Source: UBA9214 sp964443845
Lineage (GTDB): Bacteria; Pseudomonadota; Gammaproteobacteria; UBA9214
Reading direction: 5' to 3'
DNA: 64,000 nt
NCBI GenBank assembly: GCA_964443845.1
Contig: CAYUFA010000002.1
Coordinates: forward strand, 48,975-112,974
In this document: piece by piece, positions 8,787 to 16,431 of the stretch
Position numbering within the stretch: the stretch's first letter is position 1
Layout of the letters: each line of letters opens with the position of its first letter
Notes under the pieces: generated by a model
Told to the model about the DNA's origin: nothing
What the model saw: only the letters and a program-made list of their open reading frames with translations
Databases searched by the model: none
Made by a program: the position numbers and the translations under genes

Positions 8787-9377
8787 TCAGGGTTTCATCC
8801 ACACCAGCAGGCGATTGTTGACCGGCATCTCGTGATCCGCCCGCCGGCGCAGGCCGTGGCCGTGTGCCAGCGCATCGAGGTCGGCGCAATCGCGGATCCC
8901 GCTGCCCGGGTCCCGGTTCTTCAGCCAGGCATCGAAGCGCGCATTGCTGTCGCTGGTGTAGCGCCCGTGATCGTTGAACGGACCATACAGGCAGAAGCGG
9001 CCTCCGGGTTCCAGCAGGTGCGCGACGCCGGCAAACAGGTCGGTGACCGCGGCCCAGTGCATGATGTGGGTCGTATTGGCGCTGAACACCCCGTCGAAGG
9101 TCCGTTGCGGCCACTGCCCGGCCGTGACATCGAGCGGGAAGGGGCGTGCGATGTTTTCCAGGCCGGATTCCTCGATCCACGCATGGATACTCGGGTGGTT
9201 TTCCGGCAGGTCGCTGGTGTGCCAGCGCAGGTGTGCCAGCGCCCCGGCCAGGTACACGGCGTGTTGCCCGGTACCGCTGCCGATCTCCAGCACCTCGCGC
9301 GTGGTGGCGAATTCCGCGCGCAGTACGGTGAGGATCGGCGCGCGGTTCTGGTTGCAGGATTCGGAGTACTGTTTCAT
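8787..9377 (-). CDS. DUF938 SAM-dependent methyltransferase
   Basis: A 196-residue class I methyltransferase-like protein of the DUF938 family. The SAM-binding glycine-rich loop is VLEIGSGTGQHAVYLA (about residues 29-44), followed by the LPENHPSI, FSANTTHIMHW and LYGPFNDHG segments that mark DUF938. The ATG at 9377 (MKQYSESCNQNRAPIL) fits the family N-terminus; a longer reading frame to 9431 has no support. The natural substrate is not known. It is separated from hsp20 by about 90 bp and probably has its own promoter. Confidence 0.88.
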   Translation of the reverse strand: MKQYSESCNQNRAPILTVLRAEFATTREVLEIGSGTGQHAVYLAGALAHLRWHTSDLPENHPSIHAWIEESGLENIARPFPLDVTAGQWPQRTFDGVFSANTTHIMHWAAVTDLFAGVAHLLEPGGRFCLYGPFNDHGRYTSDSNARFDAWLKNRDPGSGIRDCADLDALAHGHGLRRRADHEMPVNNRLLVWMKP

Positions 9378-9465
9378 GTCTGCATTGTGCAGGATTCCGG
9401 GCGCGGGACAACACCGGCCCGGACCCCGCAAGAGGGGGGCCGGGCCAGGTGGTTGGGAGGAGCGG

Positions 9466-9897
9466 TCAGTTGACCGTGATGCGGCGCGGTTCGGGCTTGT
9501 CCTGCTTGGGAATGATCACTTCCAGGACGCCGTCCTTCACCGTCGCGGAAATCTGCTCGGCATTCACGGTGTCCGGCAGTGTGAACTGGCGCAGGAAGGT
9601 GCCGTGTACGCGTTCGCGCCGGTGAATGCCTTCGCGTTTTTCCTCGCTTTCGGCATGGCGTTCACCGCGGATGGTCAGCACGCCGTCTTCCAGGGAGATA
9701 TCCACATCCTTGCGTTCCACCCCCGGCAGGTCAGCCGCCAGCACGAAGCGGTTTTCTTCCTCGCGGATGTCCACAGCCGGGACCCAGTTGCGTTCCTGTG
9801 CCGTGTTTGCCTGGACCGGGCCCCCGCTGAACATGCGGTTGATCTCACGGTTGAACTGGTCAAACAGGTTCAGCGGTTCATAACGTACGATTGCCAT
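9466..9897 (-). CDS. Small heat-shock protein, Hsp20/alpha-crystallin family
   Basis: A 143-residue Hsp20 chaperone. The alpha-crystallin domain spans about residues 38-135 (WVPAVDIREEENRFVLAADL, GVERKDVDISLEDGVLTI), and the C-terminal I-x-I-type anchor is seen in VLEVIIPK. It forms oligomers that hold unfolded proteins for refolding. The ATG is preceded by an AGGAGGG ribosome binding site at 9905-9911, and a strong sigma-32 promoter lies at 9942-9970, so heat induction is expected. Confidence 0.95.
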   Translation of the reverse strand: MAIVRYEPLNLFDQFNREINRMFSGGPVQANTAQERNWVPAVDIREEENRFVLAADLPGVERKDVDISLEDGVLTIRGERHAESEEKREGIHRRERVHGTFLRQFTLPDTVNAEQISATVKDGVLEVIIPKQDKPEPRRITVN

Positions 9898-9941
9898 GCT
9901 CTTGCCCTCCTGAATGGGGTAGTCACGATTGACGTGCTACC

Positions 9942-9970
9942 TAGATAGGGGCACGGGCGCGGATTTCAAG
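9942..9970 (-). promoter_or_regulatory. Sigma-32 heat-shock promoter of hsp20
   Basis: Read on the minus strand, CTTGAAA (-35, 9970-9964) is followed after 12 bp by CCCCTATCTA (-10, 9951-9942). Both elements match the RpoH consensus (CTTGAAA, 11-16 bp, CCCCATNT) almost fully. The promoter sits about 45 bp upstream of the hsp20 ATG and is the only sigma-32-like site noticed in the window. Confidence 0.75.
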
Positions 9971-9989
9971 GGCCGGGGGCCCGCGCCGT

Positions 9990-11777
9990 TCAGTAGCCCA
10001 GCAGGCGGGCGCCCTGGTAGAAAAAGAAACTGCTGAGCCAGGCCAGCGACAGCGACCAGGTCAGGCTCATGCCGGTAAATTTCCAGCTGCGGGACTCGGT
10101 CAGCTGGGTGGCCAGGGTGGAGAGGCAGGGGGTATAGAGCAGGACGAAGAGCATGAAACTCAGGGCCTGCACGGTATCCATCTGGGTGGCCAGGTAGCTG
10201 TCCAGGGCCCCGCCCTGGAGTCCCGTCATGGCGACCATGGCGCCGATGACGATCTCCTTGGCGACGAATCCGAACAGCAGGACCACCGACATGGTCGCGC
10301 TGATGCCGATCGGATCCAGCAGGGGTTTCATCCACGCGCCCAACATCCCGGCCCAGGTCCCGGCCCCGCCGGGTGCGTGGCCCGCGGGGAAGTGGGTGAG
10401 CAGCCATACCAGCACCACACCGGTGATGATGAAACTGCTCGCGCGGCGCAGGAAATGCGAAATTTCATGCCAGCCCCGCATCAGGACCTGCTTCAGCACC
10501 GGGGCACGATAGGGAGGGAGTTCCAGCACGAAAGGCTCGTCGCTCCTGAGCCGGCGGCCAAATACCGCGGCGGTCAGGAACGCCGCGACAAAGCTCGCCA
10601 GGTACAGGGTGAACAGGATTAACGGTGCGCGGGATGGCGGGAACAGGGCACTGATCAGGAACAGGTAGACCTGCAGGCGCGCCGAGCACAGGGAAAAGGG
10701 GATGACCAGCATGCTCAGCCAGCGCAGGTTGCGACTGCGCATGACGCGCGTGCCCATCAGTGCCGGAACGTTGCACCCGAAACCCATCAGCAGCATCACG
10801 AATCCGCGTCCGTCCAGGCCCATGCGGGCCATCAGCGAGTCGGTCAGGAATGCCGCACGGGCCAGGTAGCCACTGTCCTCGACGATGGCCATGAAAAAGA
10901 AGAACAGGATGATCACCGGGACGAACGAGGCTACGGTGCCGATGCCGTTGTAGATTCCCTCGACCAGGAAGCCGTACAGAAACGCCGGCATGCTCCCGGC
11001 CAGGGGCTGCAGGGCCAGGTCGCGGAAGCTGTCCAGCACGTATGTGACGGCATCCTGGAGGGGGGTGCCCAGGGTGTAGACTGCCTGGAATACCAGGAAC
11101 ATGACCAGCAGGAACAGGGGCAGACCGAACACCGGGTGCAGCATGACGTGATCGATCCGCTCGGTCAGCCGGCGTACCAGTACGCCCGGTGCGGAAACAC
11201 AGCGGCTGACCAGCGCATCGGAGCGGGACACGATTTCGTCGTCCGCATGCAGGACGTTGCGTAACTCCCCCAGCGGAACCGGGCTGGCGTCGCCGATCAG
11301 CCGGCTCAGGGTCGCCAGGGCCTCGGCATATCCGGTACCCAGGCGTGCGCTGAGCAGGTGCACGGGGCATTGCAGTCCCTCGGCCAGGGCATCCGTATCG
11401 ATGCGGATGCCCAGCTGGGCGGCCTCGTCCGACATGTTCATCAGCACCAGTGGCTGGATGCCGATCTTGCCGAATTGCAGTGCCAGCGGGAGCTGATGGT
11501 CAAGCTGGGTTGAATTGAGGATGACCGCGACCAGGTCCACCGGGTTGTTTTCCAGGAAGGTACGCACGATCTGCTCGTCTTCCGAGAAACCGTGCAGGTC
11601 ATAGATACCGGGCAGGTCGATCACCTCGACGGCTTCGCCGCCCAGTACGATGCGTGCGCTGAGCAGGTCGACGGTGACGCCGGGCCAGTTACCGACCCGG
11701 GAGCTGGACCCGGTGAGCCGGTTGAAGAAGGTCGACTTGCCGGTATTCGGCATGCCGACAATGACAATGCGCTTCAC
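9990..11777 (-). CDS. feoB: Ferrous iron transporter FeoB (short form)
   Basis: A 595-residue inner-membrane Fe(II) transporter with an N-terminal GTPase domain. G1 is GMPNTGKS (residues 8-15), the switch region reads GNWPGVTVDL, G3 is DLPGIYDL, and the N-x-x-D-like base motif is NMSDEA. The membrane core follows with the signature GFGCNVPALMGTRVM. It is about 180 residues shorter than E. coli FeoB (773), mainly at the C-terminus and in the soluble helical domain, as in a subset of environmental FeoB proteins. The start overlaps the feoA stop by 4 bp. No FeoC is seen. Confidence 0.92.
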   Translation of the reverse strand: MKRIVIVGMPNTGKSTFFNRLTGSSSRVGNWPGVTVDLLSARIVLGGEAVEVIDLPGIYDLHGFSEDEQIVRTFLENNPVDLVAVILNSTQLDHQLPLALQFGKIGIQPLVLMNMSDEAAQLGIRIDTDALAEGLQCPVHLLSARLGTGYAEALATLSRLIGDASPVPLGELRNVLHADDEIVSRSDALVSRCVSAPGVLVRRLTERIDHVMLHPVFGLPLFLLVMFLVFQAVYTLGTPLQDAVTYVLDSFRDLALQPLAGSMPAFLYGFLVEGIYNGIGTVASFVPVIILFFFFMAIVEDSGYLARAAFLTDSLMARMGLDGRGFVMLLMGFGCNVPALMGTRVMRSRNLRWLSMLVIPFSLCSARLQVYLFLISALFPPSRAPLILFTLYLASFVAAFLTAAVFGRRLRSDEPFVLELPPYRAPVLKQVLMRGWHEISHFLRRASSFIITGVVLVWLLTHFPAGHAPGGAGTWAGMLGAWMKPLLDPIGISATMSVVLLFGFVAKEIVIGAMVAMTGLQGGALDSYLATQMDTVQALSFMLFVLLYTPCLSTLATQLTESRSWKFTGMSLTWSLSLAWLSSFFFYQGARLLGY

Positions 11778-12010
11778 TGGATGGTGGAGATGGACACGCG
11801 CGCCGCGTCGCAGCGACGCATGATGAGATGAAGGCTGCCGATGCGGATCTGCATGGGACCCAGACGGGGACGGCGAATAACCACCGCTTCGCGCCCGGTG
11901 CGCAGCCCCATTGACTGCAGTCGCTGGCGCGTGCTGTCCGTGGCGTGAATGCCGGTAATAAAGGCACGCTCGCCAACCGCCAGCTCAGATAAATTAACTA
12001 AGTTACTCAA
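11774..12010 (-). CDS. feoA: Ferrous iron transport protein FeoA
   Basis: A 78-residue SH3-like cytoplasmic partner of FeoB. Recognisable segments are NLSELAVGERAFITGI and RLQSMGLRTGREAVVIRR. The TTG at 12010 is preferred because an AAGG ribosome binding site lies 7-8 bp before it and because the product then begins MSNLVNLSEL like other FeoA proteins; an earlier TTG at 12037 lies only about 14 nt after the inferred transcription start. The 4-bp ATGA overlap with feoB indicates coupled translation. Confidence 0.88.
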   Translation of the reverse strand: MSNLVNLSELAVGERAFITGIHATDSTRQRLQSMGLRTGREAVVIRRPRLGPMQIRIGSLHLIMRRCDAARVSISTIQ

Positions 12011-12043
12011 AGTGTTACCTTGGCGCTTCAGGGGCAATAGAAT

Positions 12044-12087
12044 TGAGAATCTTTCTCATTATCGCTCCCGTTTGGCTTTCCCGTCAA
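12044..12087 (-). promoter_or_regulatory. feoA promoter overlapped by a Fur box
   Basis: On the minus strand, TTGACG (-35, 12087-12082), an 18-bp spacer and GATAAT (-10, 12063-12058) form a good sigma-70 promoter. Immediately after it lies TGAGAATCTTTCTCA (forward strand 12044-12058), a 7-1-7 inverted repeat with one mismatch that resembles the Fur consensus. The operator overlaps the -10 and the start point, the classical position for iron-dependent repression of feoAB by Fe-Fur. Confidence 0.75.
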
Positions 12088-12168
12088 GTCCATATTGACT
12101 CCTCCGACGGGCAGGGGAGTTGATGCAGATCACGCGAGCCGCCGAAATGGCCGCTCGTTCAGAGGGGA

Positions 12169-13602
12169 TTACCGGAACGGGGAAGGCAGCTTCTCGAAAG
12201 TATCCTCAAGGTACTGCACCTTGTCCATGGCGTGGTTGATCCGGCGTGGCTGCTGTTCCAGTTGTTGTGCAACCGCATTCACGCCGGCGCTCTTGCCGTC
12301 ATCGAGGAGGGTCGTTTCGTTGTCGATCAGGTAGGGCGTCACCAGCACCACGATTTCGGAATTTTCGCTGTGGATGCCCTTGTTGGCAAACAGCCTGCCC
12401 AGGCCGGGGATGTCGCTCAGCACCGGCACGCCATCCCGGTTCTTGTTCTGGCTGCGGGTGATCAGGCCGCCGATGAACACGGTCTGCCCGCTCTCGACCA
12501 GCATCGTGGTGGTCACCTCGGTGGTGCTCAGGGTGGGCAACCCGTTCTGGATGTTGCCCTTGCTGACCTCGGGGTGGATTTCCAGCAGGATGCGGCCCTG
12601 GCCGTCCACGGATGGTTTTACCTTCATGATGACACCGGATTCGAGGAACTCCACGGAGGTCCTGGTCACGTTGTCGATGGTGGTGGTGACGTTGTAGCCC
12701 AGCCGGTTGCCGATGATGGTCTCGGCCTGCTGGTCCTCCATGGCCAGCAGCTTGGGCGTCGACAGCGTGCGGGTGCGGCCACTGCTGCGCAGCGAGTCGA
12801 GAAACACCTGCACGTTGGGTGTGATGTAGTTGAAGAACAGGCCGGGTGACGCCGGGTTGCCCAGTCCCTGGGTGCCGATAGTGGCCTTGCCGGAATTGAA
12901 GACCCGGCCCCAGTCCAGCCCGTAGGACTCGGAATCGGTGAGCGTCACCTCGAGTATCTTCGCCTCGATCAGGATCTGGCGCGGCTGGCGGTCGAGCTGC
13001 CGCAGCAGTTTCTGAATCTCGTCCAGGAATTGCGGCGTGTCCTGCACGATCAACAAGCGGCGCGCCGGCAGCGCGGTGACCTGGCCGTAGGTCGAGAGGT
13101 GGGTACGGATGATGCCGGCGACGACCTCCGGGTCCGAGTACTGCACCTTGAAGGTGCGCACCCGGGTCGGGCCGCCGGGATCGGACTTGCCGGCCTTGTC
13201 GCGCGGCACGATGAAGTAGCTGCCGCTGCGGTATTCCACGCCGAAGCCGGCGGAGCTGGCGATCGAGCGGATCGCCTGGTCCACGCGCACAGCGTAGAGA
13301 TTGACCGATACCTTCGCACTGATGTCGTCCGACAGCAGGATGTTGGTGTGCGCGGCGCGGGACAGCATTTCCATTACGGCCGAAAGTTCCACGTCGCGCA
13401 GCGACAGCGTGACCCTGCCGTCCTTCACGATGCCGTTGTCCTTCCCGGTACCGTTGTCTTCCCCGGTACCGTTGTCCTTCACGATGCCATTGTCCTGCGC
13501 ACGGTCCTGGCCCTGCGCGAACAGCCGGCCGGCCGGTACCAGCACGAGCAGCGCGCTCAGCAGCAGGGCGGTAACGGAGCGGAACGGGCTAGCGGGTTGC
13601 AT
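12169..13602 (-). CDS. mshL: MshL/PilQ-type pilus secretin
   Basis: A 477-residue outer-membrane secretin that should form the exit pore of the pilus. The signal peptide ends near AGRLFAQG. An odd acidic linker follows with four or five imperfect copies of (K/E)DNG(T/I)(G/V), encoded by a short tandem DNA repeat at about 13430-13500. A secretin STN-like N domain comes next (VTLSLRDVELSAVMEMLSRA), then an N1 domain, then the beta-barrel region with VPVLSDIPGLGRLF and a terminal EIVVLVTPYLID. The ATG at 13602 gives the signal peptide and overlaps the pilP-like stop by 14 bp. It is the last gene of the pilus locus. Confidence 0.9.
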   Translation of the reverse strand: MQPASPFRSVTALLLSALLVLVPAGRLFAQGQDRAQDNGIVKDNGTGEDNGTGKDNGIVKDGRVTLSLRDVELSAVMEMLSRAAHTNILLSDDISAKVSVNLYAVRVDQAIRSIASSAGFGVEYRSGSYFIVPRDKAGKSDPGGPTRVRTFKVQYSDPEVVAGIIRTHLSTYGQVTALPARRLLIVQDTPQFLDEIQKLLRQLDRQPRQILIEAKILEVTLTDSESYGLDWGRVFNSGKATIGTQGLGNPASPGLFFNYITPNVQVFLDSLRSSGRTRTLSTPKLLAMEDQQAETIIGNRLGYNVTTTIDNVTRTSVEFLESGVIMKVKPSVDGQGRILLEIHPEVSKGNIQNGLPTLSTTEVTTTMLVESGQTVFIGGLITRSQNKNRDGVPVLSDIPGLGRLFANKGIHSENSEIVVLVTPYLIDNETTLLDDGKSAGVNAVAQQLEQQPRRINHAMDKVQYLEDTFEKLPSPFR

Positions 13603-13957
13603 CGTGTCTTTCCTTGCCGTGGCCGTCGCTGCGCAGTGCGAGGGTGCGCCGCAGGTTGCCATGAGCCAGCACCACCTTGTCCTCGGTTACGAGTATCAGC
13701 CGGTAGCCGCCGATTTCCTGGCCGAGGCCGATGATCCGGCCGCCGATGTTCGCCAGCGAGTGTTCTCCCGCCACCATCACGCCGCGCACCTCCAGCGCGC
13801 TGCCGGATTCCCGGCCACCGGCGACGCTATCCGCCGTGGCCTGCGGTGGCGGCTGAAACGGGTTGACGTGCAGGGGTGTAGCGCCTGCGTCCGCCTGTGC
13901 CCGGCCGCAGGCCAGCGCCGCCAGTAACACCACCAGTCGTGTGATGCGCTTACCCAT
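13589..13957 (-). CDS. PilP/MshK-like pilus assembly protein
   Basis: A 122-residue secreted protein: signal peptide about residues 1-23 (MGKRITRLVVLLAALACGRA), then a Pro-rich stretch (HVNPFQPPP) and a small beta-rich GspC/PilP-like core (EVRGVMVAGEHSLANIGGRI). Proteins at this position (PilP, MshK) link the inner-membrane alignment complex to the secretin. Overlaps with both neighbours (8 bp upstream, 14 bp downstream) support one operon. The sequence is weakly conserved, so the identity leans on gene order. Confidence 0.75.
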   Translation of the reverse strand: MGKRITRLVVLLAALACGRAQADAGATPLHVNPFQPPPQATADSVAGGRESGSALEVRGVMVAGEHSLANIGGRIIGLGQEIGGYRLILVTEDKVVLAHGNLRRTLALRSDGHGKERHDATR

Positions 13958-14513
13958 GGCTGGTATCCCGGTAGGCGGCGATGGTGAACGAGGCATGCAG
14001 CCGCTGGGAGGCGCTGCCGGATGCACTGCGCTTGATGTCGAACTGTTTGACGACCACGTAGCCCAGTTCCTCGCGCATGTCATGCAGCCACTGGTAGATA
14101 TCGAAGTAGTCGCCGGAAATGCGCACGCTGAACAGGATTTCCTCGAATGCCTGCACCTTGCTGCCGGTCCCCGGTGTCACGCTGTCCAGCTCGATATGGT
14201 TGCGCCAGGAAATTTTCTGCAGGCGCCCGATGATGAAGGACTCCATCTGGTTCTGGGGCAGATCGACCATGTCGCCGTGCAGCTGGTGGTTGAGGGATGC
14301 CACCTGTTGCTGCAGCCCCTGCATTTCCCGTATCAGCCCGTCACCGTGCTCCAGTGCGCTGTTCAGCATGCGCAGTGTGCTTTGTGCCTGGCTGTAGTGG
14401 CGGTACTGTGGCCAGACCACGCGGCTGGCGATGGCGGCCAGCAGCAGCACTGCCAGTGAACCCATCAGCAGCAGCAGGGTGCGGGGAGGCGTGTTGCGCA
14501 GGATCGCTTCCAT
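13950..14513 (-). CDS. PilO/MshJ-like inner-membrane alignment protein
   Basis: A 187-residue protein with a single N-terminal membrane helix (about residues 13-32, TLLLLMGSLAVLLLAAIASR), a coiled-coil stretch of about 50 residues and a C-terminal ferredoxin-like domain, the PilO layout. It should pair with the PilN-like protein encoded just upstream. Its ATG overlaps the stop of that gene, and its last 8 bases overlap the pilP-like start. Confidence 0.8.
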   Translation of the reverse strand: MEAILRNTPPRTLLLLMGSLAVLLLAAIASRVVWPQYRHYSQAQSTLRMLNSALEHGDGLIREMQGLQQQVASLNHQLHGDMVDLPQNQMESFIIGRLQKISWRNHIELDSVTPGTGSKVQAFEEILFSVRISGDYFDIYQWLHDMREELGYVVVKQFDIKRSASGSASQRLHASFTIAAYRDTSHG

Positions 14514-15163
14514 CAGCTGCTGCCTGCCCGGGTGTTGACGGTCACGGCAAGATTGAAATTCACGTTCCTGCTGTTTGTGGCCAGGACGGTGTTGATGATC
14601 CTGACGTCCTGGATCTCGGGTTGCTGGTACATGCGCCGGACGAACCGGGACAGTGCGGAATGATCGCTGGCCTGGCCGCGGATGCGCATATTGGTATCGA
14701 TCTTCCACGCTGCGCTTTTCTTTGCATCCTTGCCGGCCGGGATGATGATGAAATACCCGTTGCTGGCGGTCTGCCCTGGCGGCTCCACCACGCTGCCGTC
14801 GCGATTGAACTCCCAGTCGAGGAACCAGATCTCGTTCTTGACCAGGGCGCGATCGACGGCCTCGAACATGGTCCGGGCGGCGGCGCCGCCGCGCAGCCCC
14901 GCCAGCAGCGCCAGCCGGCTCTCCAGTTCCTTGCGGGTGGTGTCGAGCAGTGCCAGCTTCGCGTGCTGCTGCCGGGTGATCGCCTGGCGCGATTCGAGAG
15001 CGGCGACGCGGGTATCCAGCGTGCCGGAGCGGTAATGGATCAGGCCGGCTGTTGCCAGTTGCAACAGGCCCAGCACCAGCGTCACGGCGACGACCGCGCG
15101 GGCGCGCCCGCGCAGCCAGATCCGCTTGCGGTAGTCGGTGGGGATCAGGTCGATCTCAGCCAT
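14513..15163 (-). CDS. PilN/MshI2-like pilus assembly protein
   Basis: A 216-residue bitopic protein. The N-terminus MAEIDLIPTDYRKR corresponds to the short cytoplasmic peptide by which PilN binds PilM. A membrane segment follows at about residues 24-46, then a coiled coil and a periplasmic ferredoxin-like domain. The ATG at 15163 overlaps the PilM-like stop by 8 bp. It belongs to the alignment complex of the pilus machine. Confidence 0.85.
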   Translation of the reverse strand: MAEIDLIPTDYRKRIWLRGRARAVVAVTLVLGLLQLATAGLIHYRSGTLDTRVAALESRQAITRQQHAKLALLDTTRKELESRLALLAGLRGGAAARTMFEAVDRALVKNEIWFLDWEFNRDGSVVEPPGQTASNGYFIIIPAGKDAKKSAAWKIDTNMRIRGQASDHSALSRFVRRMYQQPEIQDVRIINTVLATNSRNVNFNLAVTVNTRAGSS

Positions 15164-16319
15164 GTTCCAGCAATCCGTGTAGTGCCAGGCCGGTGGCGAC
15201 GGCAATTTCCGGCTGTGCCGGCGCTCCACCGGCTGCGCCCGTTCCCGTCTGATGGAACACCTGCAGCGGGTTGGGAATGGTCTGCACCTCGAGTTTCACC
15301 AGCTGACCGAGCAGCGTATCGGCGCCGCGCCAGCGTGCCAGGCTGCCGAACAGGTAGATGCGGCTGACGGCCTCGCCGCGAGTCTGGGAGGCAGCGTAGA
15401 CCAGCATGCGGCTGATTTCCTCGGCCAGCCGCAGGAACTCCGGCTTGACGATCTCCTGCAGCGTGGCGGCCGTCTCCGCATCGGGAAGTTCCGTCATGCC
15501 GGGAGTTGCCAGCGCCAGCCGGTCCAGCCCGTTGCTGCGCACTACCTCGCGCACCTGTGCTTCCTGCATGTCCAGCCGGTTCGCCAGCAATTCCAGCAGT
15601 CGCGCTTCACCGAAGCGGACTTCCTGGTCGAACAGCAGGCGTGCCCCGGAAATCACCGTCAGGTAGCTCGAGGAACGCCCGCAGTTGATCGCCAGGACAT
15701 TACGGTACTGGCCCGGCGCGTTGACTGCGCTCACCAGGCGGCGGATGGCGGACGGTCCGATCTCGAGGTGGCGCGTTTCCAGCCCGCACTTGCGCAGCAG
15801 TTCGAGATGACGGATGACGTCGTCGCGTCGCGCGCTCGCCACGATTGCCATGCGATCCCCGGCACCCTGTTCCGGGCGTACCGGCAGGTAGTCGATGACG
15901 TATTCCGACAGCGGACCTTCCAGCCGCTCGTCCATGGCCTCGAGGATTGCTGCCGCATCCGGCCGGTCGGCGGATGCCGAGTAGGTCAGCGGGATGATGC
16001 GGGTCTGGCTGGACGGCAATGTGGTCACGATACCGCGTCCGCGAAACCGGTCCCGGGACAGTGCCGCGCGGATCAGGTCGCGAAAGCCGGCGGTATCGGC
16101 CAGCAGTTCATTCCGTGGCCGCGGAAAGGGCAGCGAGGTACTGGCGTGCGGGTGGATCCTGCCGTCATGGCCGGCGGCCAGCTGGACGAGGTGTACGGCG
16201 TTCTGTGCGCACTCCAGCCCGATCAGTCCCACGCGACGTGCATTGCGCGCTGGCGGGAAGCGTTGCACGACTGTTGCGAATGCGCCCATCTGCCGCTTGG
16301 TCCGTGACCCGGGGGCCAT
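15156..16319 (-). CDS. PilM/MshI-like actin-fold pilus assembly protein
   Basis: A 387-residue cytoplasmic protein of the PilM/FtsA-like actin fold (an alternative ATG at 16289 would give 377 residues). Phosphate-binding-type segments are visible as GLIGLECAQNAVHLVQLA and VLAINCGRSSSYLTVISG, with an adenosine-side segment RIYLFGSLARW. PilM-type proteins bind the cytoplasmic tail of PilN and connect the ATPase level to the periplasmic frame. It is the first of five overlapping genes PilM-N-O-P-secretin, downstream of a diguanylate cyclase gene. Confidence 0.85.
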   Translation of the reverse strand: MAPGSRTKRQMGAFATVVQRFPPARNARRVGLIGLECAQNAVHLVQLAAGHDGRIHPHASTSLPFPRPRNELLADTAGFRDLIRAALSRDRFRGRGIVTTLPSSQTRIIPLTYSASADRPDAAAILEAMDERLEGPLSEYVIDYLPVRPEQGAGDRMAIVASARRDDVIRHLELLRKCGLETRHLEIGPSAIRRLVSAVNAPGQYRNVLAINCGRSSSYLTVISGARLLFDQEVRFGEARLLELLANRLDMQEAQVREVVRSNGLDRLALATPGMTELPDAETAATLQEIVKPEFLRLAEEISRMLVYAASQTRGEAVSRIYLFGSLARWRGADTLLGQLVKLEVQTIPNPLQVFHQTGTGAAGGAPAQPEIAVATGLALHGLLEHG

Positions 16320-16431
16320 GTAGGTGTTTGTCTGACAAACATAAACTATTACTGATCATCGGCAGCAGACGGTCCGGTCTTTAACGCGGTGGCGGGAGGA
16401 GTGCGGTGCCGTGCGGCGCCGGCGGCAGCGG

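Noticed and set aside
12035..12100. A 21-codon open frame with a GGAGGAG ribosome binding site ahead of feoA
   Set aside because: It spans the promoter and Fur operator, so its start would lie upstream of the inferred transcription start.
16320..16431. Possible small gene between pilM and the diguanylate cyclase
   Set aside because: Only short frames without ribosome binding sites exist in these 112 bp.
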